DNA from: Theobroma cacao
Lineage: Eukaryota; Streptophyta; Magnoliopsida; Malvales; Malvaceae
Reading direction: 5' to 3'
NCBI RefSeq assembly: GCF_000208745.1
Contig: NC_030852.1
Location: 19,689,859-19,753,858, forward strand
Length of the DNA stretch: 64,000 bases
In this document: positions 47,301 to 58,010 of the stretch, piece after piece
How positions within the stretch are numbered: position 1 is the first letter of the stretch
Layout of the letters: the number at the start of each line of letters is the position of its first letter
The notes under the pieces: generated by a model
The model's input: only the letters and a program-made list of their open reading frames with translations
Told to the model about the DNA's origin: nothing
Database searches by the model: none
Made by a program: the position numbers and the translations under genes

Positions 47301-48677
47301 CCGCTAGACAAAATGTGGCAAGGGTCGTCTATTGATAGATCGATTTTGGTATTCGGTAGGTTTTCCCTTAATGGTTCACTTTGCTAGGTCAGGTCCACAT
47401 TAGCTTTCGCATTCTAAATTTTAAGTTTAGGAAGTATTGTATTTTGGATATTGTAGGCACTGAGTGCCATGTTATATTACGTATCAAGGGTTGTTGTGTA
47501 CGAACCTATCTTGAATGGTCGATGAATGGCCTTATAGATATTTGTATGAAGTATGTGCTAGGGATAACGTATTATGTCAAATTTAAATGTTATTTATGAC
47601 TATTTGGTTACGAAATCCCTTGGCTTTATGTTATATGATTTTGGATTTATGAGGCTTGCTCGTTCTTGTGGGCTTTGCCTACTAGGCTCGTGTGCCAATC
47701 ATAGACCCCTTGGTTTTGGGTCGTGACATTGGTTTTTGAAGGATCTCAAGTGCATAGAACTTAATGGATGATGAACCATGTAAAGGATGGCTAGGTGCAT
47801 ACTCTCACCAAATATGTTGCGGTATCTCAAGAATAAATCGCGCTACAGAAGTCCGATCAACATTATATATGAACACTAGAAAGCTAAGAGGAAGCGCTAC
47901 AACTTTTCATTTATCACTTTTTTCCCAGTTTTGATCAGATCATGGTCAAAACTACATTAGAAGTGGCTAGACTATTACAGCTTTGTACAAGGCAGCTTAA
48001 AGGGTAAGCACCGTAGCCTCAAGGACTCTAAGGCTGTGGCACCAAGGATGCTGAGCATCCCCATACATTGACCAGAGATCAAGGTGCCTAGGTGCTAGCC
48101 ACCCAGCATTGCGGTGCTCTGCTAATACATTTCCCTTATACAAAAACTTGAGAGCCTAATGCCTAGGCACCAACATGGGCTTTTAAATTTTTGCTTTTTC
48201 AATTTTTAACCTTAAGGCTTTTAAAAGGGATATAAATAAGACTTTTTGAGCTGAGAAATGGGGGTTGGAGCAAAGCAACTTTCAGAAGGAAAAGAACCAC
48301 AAACAAAAAAAGAATGGGGGAGAAAGCAAGCAACATCAAAGCTTCGAAAGTTGCAAAAATTTGTTTATCTCTCTAGATTGGTTCTTTTCTCACTTTCTTT
48401 GGCTGTGTTAATGGTTTATTTCTTGTGGATGATGCTTTTTATGGATATTATGAACTAATTGCTTATTCTAAGATTGTAGTTGAACTCATCATGTAAATTT
48501 GAATCTTTATTATCTATTTTCCATATTATCAATGGGTATTGAGTTGTTTATTTCAATTTTGTGCTTAATGCTTCTAATTGCTTGATCAACAATTAGATTG
48601 AATTGAGTATCTATATGCAACTTGATGAAGGAAGTTTAGATTGGACTAAAATTTAGAATGGCATATGTTTAACTCAC
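44340..48677 (+). repeat. Athila-like LTR F, split by solo LTR G and cut by element E
   Basis: Starts TGATAACTCCATTATATAG; the terminal hairpin has one mismatch (44342-44364). Left part 44340-44543, right part 47734-48677. Shared module at about 47847-47951. Words with GTGCCTAGGTGC and TGCCTAGGCA lie at 48000-48170. TATAAATA at 48231. The LTR stops at 48677 where element E starts. Its remainder is not in the window. Confidence 0.75.
44544..47728 (+). repeat. Solo LTR G, Tekay-like, with perfect TSD
   Basis: Starts TGTAACACCCC and ends GGGTCGTGACA, 3185 bp, flanked by TTGGT on both sides (44539-44543 and 47729-47733). It carries a phrase array (TAGTCGATCCTGTGAAG-like) at 44860-45190, AGAGGTAAGA at 45466-45475, and a short array at 46556-46640 with GAGATTACTTTGGG. 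No internal region. Confidence 0.88.
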
Positions 48678-49187
48678 TGATAATTCTATTTTATAGAATT
48701 ATTTTATTCCAATTTTGTTATTAAATATTAGCTAAGTCCTCAATTTTCAATTATAATTTATTTATTTTTAGTTATTTTTATAATTAGTTTATTTTTAAGT
48801 GAGTTATTTTAATTTTATGTTATTCTTTTTAATTTGTTTATTATTTATTAGTTTTTATATTTTTTGTAGGAACTAAAAGAAATTGGGTTTAATTCTGGGA
48901 AGTGAGATGTTAAAAGACCCGAAAGTCTGCTGGCATATGCTACAGTGTTTTGACAAAACTTCAAATGATGTGATTTTTGAACCATTGGAAAGCTAAGAGA
49001 CAGATCTATAACTTTCATGAGATCACTTTGCCTAGTTCTGCCTCGAAGATAGAGAAAATTGAATCAGAAAATGGCTGGATGTACTATGCTGAGAATGAAA
49101 ATTTGTAAAGATTGACAATTGATTTTTGGGCCTCTCATTACACTTTTAAGCCCAATTAAACCCTAGGTCAACTTAAGGAAGTATTAG

Positions 49188-49195
49188 TATAAATA
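49188..49195 (+). promoter_or_regulatory. TATA box of the Athila E LTR
   Basis: TATAAATA about 510 bp into the LTR, close to the position of TATAAAAA in the B LTR. Confidence 0.55.
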
Positions 49196-49626
49196 GGATA
49201 GTTTGAAGAACATTTGGGTAGACAACTTTTGGGAGACTCAAGAAGCTAGAAGTGGAGGCTGAAACTTGGAGATCAAGTCAGCAAATATTTGTTTTGTTTT
49301 CTTCCTTGGCTTTTATCGTTCTTATTACACTCAATGGTTGAATTTTATACAATGCTATTTGTTTTTGCAATCATGAGTAGCTAATTTTCTTTTTCTAGGA
49401 TTGCAATTGAAGTCACATGTGATCTAGATTTTTAATCTCTTTCTTACTTATCTTTAATGGGATTTGAGTTGTTTATTCCAATTTGTTCTTAATGCTTTTA
49501 ATTGCCTGATCACCAATTAAATTCATTTAGGAACCTAAACAAACTTGGGAAAGGGAGTTTAGTGTAGACTAAAATCGGGATAGCATATTATCATATTAAT
49601 TGATTTGCGTATAAGATAGGGATATA

Positions 49627-50434
49627 CTTATAGGTAGACCTAGCAATTCGTGTTTTCGTGTCGTAAATGTGTCAGACACGATTAGACATGAAACACGTTA
49701 AGGCTAAACACGAACATGACACGTTTAATATTCATGTCTTAAATTTAAAATACGTACACGTGTACGTTTAATAAACGTGTAACACAACACGACATGATTA
49801 ACCTGTTTATTAAACGTGTCAATATGCGACACGATACGATTAATAACACGTTTAACACGATTAACATGTTTAACACGATTAAATAAAAATATTTACAATT
49901 AAATATAATTTTACTATTTAAATTTAAAATGTATAATTATAAAAATAATTATAACAAAAAAAATATCAAATATAATAAAATTTAATACAAATAACATATA
50001 TAAAATTCAATATCATATAATATGATAAAATATATCATTAACATCTAACCTTCAAATACTAATAATATAAAAAATCATTCATAATTTTCAATCGTAATAA
50101 TTACATTATTACCTTTATAAAAGTATAAAAACTTATTAAAATAGTTATTTAAAATTATTTATATAAGGTTAAAATAATCTTTAACTATTAATTTTTAATG
50201 GCTTAATAAACGTGTCACTTATGCACGTTTAAACACGATAACACGATTAAGTAAACGTGTTTCAAACATGTTTATAGTGTCTAACATGTTAAGACATGAA
50301 AATTTTCGTGTTTTAACGTGTCAGACACAATTAGACACGAAACACGTTAAGACAAAACCCAAAACCTATTTAACCTGTGTCTTCTCGTGTCATGTTAACG
50401 TGTCGTGTCCAAAATTGCCAAGTCTACCTATAAG
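49627..50434. mobile_element. MITE-like insertion with terminal inverted repeats
   Basis: The ends TAGGTAGACCTAGCAATT (49631-49648) and AATTGCCAAGTCTACCTA (50413-50430) are inverted copies, and the match extends into the flanks. The interior is AT-rich and full of ACACG and CGTGT words (ACACGTT, GTGTCAGACACG) near both ends. Other Athila LTRs lack it at this site. The ends and CGTGTC-rich subterminal regions recall non-autonomous hAT elements, but no clean 8-bp duplication is seen, so the class is open. Confidence 0.65.
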
Positions 50435-52354
50435 CCATATGTAGCCAGATTAGAGCTTGAACTTAATGAGTTTGTTTTAATTCCAATTCACATAGGGATA
50501 GTGTTTTGGTTAAAATAGATATTTTTATAAGATGAGTCAAGAGACCTTTATAAATAATTTAGGACTCTAGGTTTGCAATTCAACCCATTGAAATAATTTA
50601 AAGAAGAGAAGTAAGATTTAGATGAAGTGTGAGGGATATTGTAATCCTAGGCTTGTGTGCTTTGATATTTTCTCAATTATTATTATTTTGATTTTTCTAG
50701 TTGATTTAAATTTTAATTAATTATTTTTAGTTAATGAATTAATTTTGAGTGTTTGGATAAGATTAATTTGTTCTAGTTTTAGTACTTAGTAACATTTTAG
50801 GTCAATTTTCTATGGGATCGATACTCTGCTTGCTTATATACTATCTATTCAATATGTATATGTCACAGCCCAAATTTCGGTCTATGATCGACGCATGGGC
50901 TTAGTGGGCATAGCCCACTAGGCCCAAGCAAGCCTCTTTATGAGATTTTGTTCCTTATTCCATCCATCATCTTTAAAACCATGTGTTGTAATTCTCAATA
51001 ATGAATGTTTCGGTAATATTTTATAGCAACCGAATATTCATCTTTGTATTATCTCAAAGTACTATCATTCATTGGCATCTCATAAGGGCATCATCATCAA
51101 TCCAACATATACATACTTCATTTATAACATGACTCTTAGTAGTTTACATTACATATATGTGTACACAGACAAAAGACTCTCAACCGTCAGTGGAGTGACT
51201 TTAAGTGAATGTACCGCTACTGAGATACCATAGTACCTACCAAGAAGACGAGCATATGTGGACACTCAATCTAGGTCCCAAATACCTCCAAATCTGAAAA
51301 CATGAAGTTTAAAAATGTGAGTATAAAACTCAGTGAGTGAACATAAGTAGGGAACAAGCAATCAATAAGGAGAAATTGGAAATCATGATGCACTTGTTTC
51401 AAAAACAATGCAATTGATTTAGTTTCTTACTAAAAACCCCTTATTTCAAACTTTGATTAATAACCTCATAGTGTTGCAGAAACCCATGATCAATCCATGA
51501 AGTTAAATGAGTGAAAAATATGTCAAAACCAAGCAAGGTAGCAAGCATGACAGCAAGTTTCTTGCTACAGTGAGAAACATTCTTAGTTTGCATATGTTTT
51601 ATTTTTCAAGTATATCTCCCACTACTGAAGTCCAATTGATATGATTTTTAGACCATTAGAAAGATAAGAGGCTGGGCTACAACTTTTATGTTTACTACTT
51701 TGCCCAATTCTGAGCAGAAGATAGTCAAAATCCATGTCAAAACAAAGGCACTGCATTAGAAAATTTGGAACCACCCGAGAGTTTCTCGTTGTAGCGAGAA
51801 TCCATTTTAGTTGCAGCGAGAATTCTTTTTTGCTGCATTGAGAAACAGGGCTGGTTTGTGCTCCCACCACCTGAGAGTTTCTTGTTGCAGTGAAAATGCA
51901 TTCTCGTTGCAGCGAGATTCAGGCCAGATGACAATTAAGGGATTTTCACATGCCACAAAATCCATTCATACCATATTACACATCAAAGTGAAAACATTGA
52001 CAATAATCAAGTTTCTCATTATTCATTTCAATCACATATTATAATCATAAACTTTCTATCACATATACATATATAAACATATATAAACACGTACACCACC
52101 CCTCTTCATTCATCGTCATGTGCACTCCCTACTCGCACATTTCAACATCATCATGCTTGTGTGCTCCCCCACATCGCGCACAACTAATGCCATCATGTGC
52201 TCCCCCACATCGCGCACATAGGCAATATCATCATCCATATTCCTGCACCCTGTCATCACCAACATGTGCACCCTCACATTGAGCACATGCACGGTTATAA
52301 TTATCACACAATATCAACTATCAATGTACAACATATATATATATATATATATAT

Positions 52355-54963
52355 TGTCACAGCCCAAAATTCTAGGCTATGATCGGTGCATGGGCCCAAT
52401 GGGTATAGCCCACTAAGACCAAGCAAGCCTATTTATGCAATCTTGATCATCATTCCAAACCATCATTTCTCAAACCCATATTGTAATTCTCAACTTAAAA
52501 TATTTCAATAACATTTTATAGTAACCCAATATTCACATTTGTATTATGTTAAAATAATGTTACTCGTTTGCCAGCCTATAATGGCATCAGTAATCAAATA
52601 CACATATTTGATTTTTCTAACATGAATCTGAGTGGTCTACATTACTTATATGTATACACAAGCATACGACTCTTGACCATCAGCGGAGTGATCGTGGGTG
52701 ATGGTACAGCTACTGAAATGCCATAGTACCTACCAAGAAGGCGAGCATATGTGTGTGACTCAATCTAGGTCCCAACTGCCTTCGAATATGAAAACATGAA
52801 GTTTAAAAACGTGAGTATAAAACTCAGTGAGTGAACATAAGAAGGGAACAAGCAATCAATAGGAAGAATGAAAATCATGATGCACTTGTTTCAAAAACAA
52901 TGCAATTGATTTAGTTTCTTACTAAAACCCCTTTATTTCAAACTTTGATTAATAACCTCATAGTGTTGCAAAAACCCAAAATCAATCCATGAAGTTAAAT
53001 GGGTGAAAAATATGTCAAAATCAAGCAAGGTAGCAAGCATGGAAGCAATTTTCTCACTGTAGCGAAGTTCATTCTCGCTGCAGCGAGATTCAGGTGGCCA
53101 AAACAGAAAGTTTCTCACTGCAGTGAGAAATAGTGTCACTTTGCATGTGTTTTAGTTTTTCTAGTATATCTCCCATTACAGAAGTCCAATTGACCTGATT
53201 TTTGAACCATTAGAAAGACAAGAGGCAGGGATACAACTTTAATGTTTACTACTTTTCCTAATTCGGATGGGAAGATGGTAAAAATCTTCATCGAAGTGAA
53301 AGTACTGCATCAAAACCTGAGAGTTTCTCGCTGCAGCGTGAATAAATCTTGCTGCAGCGAGTTGTTGGCTGCCAAAACAGAATGTTTCTTGCTGCAGTGA
53401 GAAACAGGGCACCTAAGTGTAAAAAGGGCCTTCTTTGCACTAAAAATCCATTTGGTGTTGCAATAAAAAATCAATTTGCAAGAAAATGAGAAATTCTCAA
53501 GATTNAAAAATCAATTTGCAAGAAAATGGGAAATTCTCAAGATTCATCATGCCAAATTTCACATGCATTACAACCATATACCATATTCATGAACTTTTAT
53601 TTCACAAACATATATATACTTATATACATAAATAAACACCAATACCACCATCATCTCACCCAGCTCATGTGCATCCCCCCACATTGTGCACATAGTCAGA
53701 GTCATCGTGTGCATCCCCCCACATCATGCATAGTTAGTGCCATCGTGTACATCCTGCCACATCGTGAACACGGGCACTATCATCATCCATCTCCCTCACC
53801 ATAGTCATCACCGGCATGTGCATCCCCCCACATTGTGCACACGCATTGTTATAATTATCACACAATATCAACTATCAATACACACACACACATGCATATA
53901 TATATATATATATCAACATAATGTAGTAGTGCATGAATCCATAACAGCCACATGTCACAACATAGAGAGAATTTATCAAGGGCTTGTTCCCAAGGCACAC
54001 ATTTTAAGGAAAAGTTGGATAAAATCAATCCATGTTTTGTGCAAATGGTTTCACATTCCCAAAACAGTTTTGAAATGCAAGTTCACTCACCGGTCTTGTT
54101 TATTCTTTTTCTTGACTTTAACCTCAACTAATGCTCCAAATGGACATGTGAGGCCTTGTTGGAACCTTGGTGGATTTCTAGTTGAATTCCTTTTCAAAAT
54201 TTTTCAAGCTATTATGGAAGTTCCTTTTTTCTCTCTCTAAAACACCTAGCTAGTGAGAGGAAAAATGAAAGTAAGACTTTTCAAGGGTTTTAAAGTGAGA
54301 AAGTGAAAGAGCACAAAGGTTTTATGAAAAAGTGCACAAAAGCATGAAAATTGGAGCTAGAGAAAGAAAGTTATGGAAGTTGCAAAGCAAGCTTTCATGG
54401 AGGATAAAAGGAACATGAAAGGGGAGGAAGAAGAAGAAGGAGAAGTTACTGGAGCTTAAATATTTATGCTTCAAGTTAATCCAAAATTTCATTAAAATTA
54501 CCAAAATGCCCTTAACATGGTGGCTTTGCCTTCCTCCCATCCTTTGTGCAACCTTTTTGCTCTTTTGACACCGAAACAAAGTCCATAATAGTCTAAAGGT
54601 ACTCGGGTTCATGAAACTTAAAAATTAAGACCCGAGATGCAAAATAACTATTTTGCCCCTACTATGGAAATTATCATTATTTTTATCTTCCTCATTTATT
54701 TACCATCATAAAACATCATTCATTCATTTCTTAGGCCTATTTAGACCTTAATAGCATAAAAAAACCCCACTCATAGGAGCTCACCAAGAGAAATTATGAA
54801 ATTACCCCTAGTTTGCATTATCGCATCTACTTCTAGAGTTATGTGCCTATGGAGATCGAGATTTCATAGGTTTACTTCTGAATTACCCTTTTAACTCAGT
54901 AATCAACCTCAATTGGCATTCGTAAACTTTATTAGCTACCGTATCAAAATACGGAGTACTACA
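52355..54963 (-). repeat. Solo LTR T2, Tekay-like, antisense, inside T1
   Basis: Plus strand starts TGTCACAGCCCAAAATTC and ends ACGGAGTACTACA. T1 sequence resumes after it (CATATATACTAACATAATG, then an ATGAATCCATAATAGCC stretch also found in T2 near 53930). Flanks TATAT and CATAT are consistent with a duplication in AT-rich DNA. The perfect palindrome TCTCGCTGCAGCGAGA is at 53073-53088, the shared module at about 53181-53287, and a hairpin array at 53660-53840. It contains the N at 53505. Its last 95 bp (54869-54963) have no match in T1 or T3. Confidence 0.85.
53466..53544. repeat. 39-bp duplication around a single N
   Basis: AAAAATCAATTTGCAAG and what follows to TCTCAAGATT stands at 53466-53504 and again at 53506-53544, differing at one base, with N 53505 between. 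This is most easily an assembly join between overlapping contigs. Confidence 0.85.
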
Positions 54964-55976
54964 CATATATACTAACATAATGTAGTAGTACATGAATCCA
55001 TAATAGCCGCATGCCACAACGTAGAGACAATATATCAAGGGCTTCTTCCCATGCATAATTTAATGAAAAACCAAGTAAAATCATTTAAATGCTTCATCTC
55101 AACACATATGTATTTCCCAAAAACACTTTGATGCAAGTTCACTCACTAATATTTGTTGAATCTGTAATTGACTCTAACTTCGATTATTGCTTCAAACGGA
55201 CATGTGAGGCCTTGTTAGAACCTTTGTGGACTTGTAGTTGAACTCATTTTCAAGAGTTTTCAAGCTACTATGGCAAGTCTCTCTTTCTCTCTCTAAAACT
55301 TCCAACTAGTGAGAGAAAATGTTGAATAAAGACTTTTAAGGGTTTTAAGGTGGGAGAGTGAAAGAACATAAAAGGTTCTATGAAAAAGTGCACAAAAGCA
55401 TGAAAATTGGAGTTAACTTAAGAGAAGTTATGGAGGTTTCAAAACAAGCTTCCATGGAGGATGGAAGAAACATGAGATGGGAGGAAGAAGAAGAAGAAGC
55501 TACTGGAAAATGAGAAAAAGCTGTTGGAAAATGATATTTATAGCTAAAACTTATCCAAGCCCCACTTAAATTACGAAAATGCCCTTAACAAGTTGCCTTT
55601 GTCTTCTTCCAATCCTTTATGCAATCTTTTTTACTCTTTTGATACTGAGACAAAGTCCATAATAGTCTAGAAATACTCAAGTTCACGAAAACTTAAAAAT
55701 TTTGATCCGATATGAAAAATGACCATTTTGCCCCTACCTTGGAAATCGTCATTATTTCTATTTCCTTGGTCACTTTATCCTTATTTTCATCATTGATTTA
55801 TTCCTTAGGCCTACTTAGGCCTTAATAATGTTTGAAAGCATACTTTTAGGGGCTCACTAAAGAAAATGACGAAATTACCTCTAGTTTGTTTTATCGTGTC
55901 TACTTCTAGTTACGTGTCTATGGAGGTTGAGGCTTCACAGTATACTTACGTAGTAGGATTTTAACTGACAAGTTTT

Positions 55977-55994
55977 TGGCTTTGTTGCCAAGGA
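55977..55994 (+). other. Primer-binding site of Athila E (tRNA-Asp type)
   Basis: TGGCTTTGTTGCCAAGGA against the ideal TGGCGCCGTTGCCGGGGA; 13 of 18 bases agree, including TGGC and GTTGCC. Confidence 0.75.
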
Positions 55995-56974
55995 ATTGTT
56001 TCTAGAATTTTTACTAATACTAATACCAAGCAATTTAGTCTTACTTCAAATTTTATTTTTCTTATTTTAATATTAGATTTTGTTTGTTTGCAGATTTTTT
56101 TGGTCATTGTATGCAAAGAATAAACAACTTGAATCTTGTCCCTTTTGATCTTGAGATAGAAAGAACTTTCAGAAGACGTCGAAGGGAGAATTTACAAGTT
56201 ACAGCTTTAAATCAGACAATGGCTAAGGGTAATAATAATAATGGTAATAATGCCATAATCTGGTTCCCGAAGCAAATAGAGTACTGCAGGATTATGCTGT
56301 TCCTCGTTTGCAAGGTTTGCACCAAAGCATTAGGAGACCTTCCATCAATGCGAATAATTTCGAAATTAAACCAGTTTACATTCAAATGATTCAATCATAA
56401 GTCTAGTTTGGTGGGTTACCTAGTGATGATCCAAATTCTCATCTAGTAAATTTCTTGGAGATTTACGATACCTTTAAATACAATAGACTAACTGATGATG
56501 TTATTAGATTGAGTTTGTTTTCGTTTTCTTTGAGGGATAAAGCAAAGAGCTAGCTTAATTCATTGCCTAATGGGTCTATCACTGTGAGACCTTGACCTTT
56601 ATAGACTCATAGATAGAAGTAGATGTGACATCCCTAATCAAGGGTAATTTCGTCATTTTCTTAGTAAGCCCCTAAAAGTAAGTTTTAAACAATATTAAGG
56701 CCTAAGTAGGCCTAAGGCATAAATGAATGATGAAAATATGGGTAAAATGATGAATGGAATAAAAATAGTGATGATTTTCACGATAGGGGAAAAATGATCA
56801 TTTTTCACCTCGGGTCAAAATTTTTAAGTTTTCATGAACCCGAGCATTTCTAGACCATTATGGACCTTTTCCAAGTGTCAAAAGAGTAAAAAGATTGCAT
56901 AAAGGATTGGAAGAGAACAAGCTAATTTGTGGAGGGGTATTTTTGTAATTTAAGTGAAGTGGATAAGCATGGGC

Positions 56975-56982
56975 TATAAATA
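56975..56982 (+). promoter_or_regulatory. TATA box of LTR T3
   Basis: TATAAATA followed within 100 bp by a pyrimidine-rich leader (CTCCTTCTTCTTCCTCTC). LTR T1 has the same word on the minus strand near 55535. Confidence 0.6.
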
Positions 56983-57789
56983 TCTTATTCTTCCAGCAAC
57001 TTCTTCATTCTCTAGTAGCAGCTTTTCTCCTTCTTCTTCCTCTCATCTCATGTTGCTTTCATCCTCCATGAAAGCTTGATATGAAAGCTCCATAACCTCC
57101 CTTAAAATAACTCCACTTTTCATGCCTTGGTGCACTCCTTCCATAAACCCTTGTGCTCTTCCACTCTCTCACTTTGAAACCCTTGAAAAATCTTGTTTCC
57201 ATACTCTCTCTCACTAGTTAGGTGTTTTAGAGAAAGAAAAAGGAAGCTTTACTAATAGCTTGAAAGTTGTTGGGAAGAATTTCAAATGCAAGCTACCGAG
57301 GTGAGTAGTATACTAGAATTGAGTTTTTATGTTGAAAATGATTAGTGTTTAGACTTGGGGGTGATTTGGTAGTTCGGGTTGTTCATTCACTTTAGAGTGA
57401 TTAGAATAGTGAACTTAGATAGCCACTTAAATGGCAATTTGAAAGCTAACTAAGAGAAAGCTTTTAGATTTTATAAGTATGTGAATTGACTTAATGGTGG
57501 TGCTAATGTAATAATAGGTTCCAACGAAGCCCTATCGCCCTATTTGGACCAATAGAGGAAGTTGGAGTTGAGTAAGGATTTAACAAAATACCGGTGAGTG
57601 AACTTGCATTTCAAAATTTGTTTTGGGAATGTAAACTTATTTGCACAATATACTTGAATGATTTTATCCAACTTTCCTTAAAAACAAGTGCCTTGGGAAC
57701 AAGCCTTTGATAAATTGATTTTATGTTGTGACATGTGGTTGTTATGGATTAATGCACCACTATATTATATTGGTATATATATGTTGTGC

Positions 57790-58010
57790 ATGATGGTTGA
57801 TATTGTGTGATGATTATAATCATGTGTGTGCATGATGTGGGGGAATGCACATGCCGGTAATGGTGGTGGTGAGGGAGATGGATGATGATAGTGCCTGTGT
57901 GCATGATATGGGGGGATGTACACGATGGCACTAATTGTGCACGATGTGGGGGGTTGCACACAATGACTCTGGCTATGTACACAATGTGGGGGGATGCACA
58001 TGAGCTGGAT
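57790..58010 (+). repeat. Tandem hairpin array with G-rich loops in T3
   Basis: Four units of the type TGTGCATGATGTGGGGGAAT then GCACA. The arms are TGTGCA-like and TGCACA-like, and the loop holds GATGTGGGGG. The same array is antisense in T1 (52130-52300) and T2 (53660-53840). Confidence 0.75.

Larger units (their letters stand above)
50861..55939 (-). repeat. Solo LTR T1, Tekay-like, antisense, perfect TSD, holds T2
   Basis: Plus strand starts TGTCACAGCCCAAATTTCGG and ends GAGGCTTCACA; flanks GTATA at 50856-50860 and 55940-55944. Net length about 2.5 kb. The Athila E LTR reads across the site. Palindromic CTCGCTGCAGCGAG-type phrases lie at 51540-51930, the shared module at about 51627-51733, a hairpin array at 52130-52300 and a TA run at 52333-52354 where T2 inserted. 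Confidence 0.88.
48678..55970 (+). repeat. 5' LTR of Athila E, with inserts
   Basis: Starts TGATAATTCTATTTTATAG and ends TTAACTGACA; net of inserts about 1.4 kb. Terminal hairpin arms are ATAATTCTAT and ATAGAATTAT (48680-48702), with a paired change relative to A and B. Shared module at about 48959-49060. TATAAATA at 49188-49195. Confidence 0.85.

Noticed and set aside
53526..54240. Histidine-rich open frames, also near 57749-58079
   Set aside because: They are translations of the hairpin repeats and microsatellites in LTRs T2 and T3, with no family similarity.
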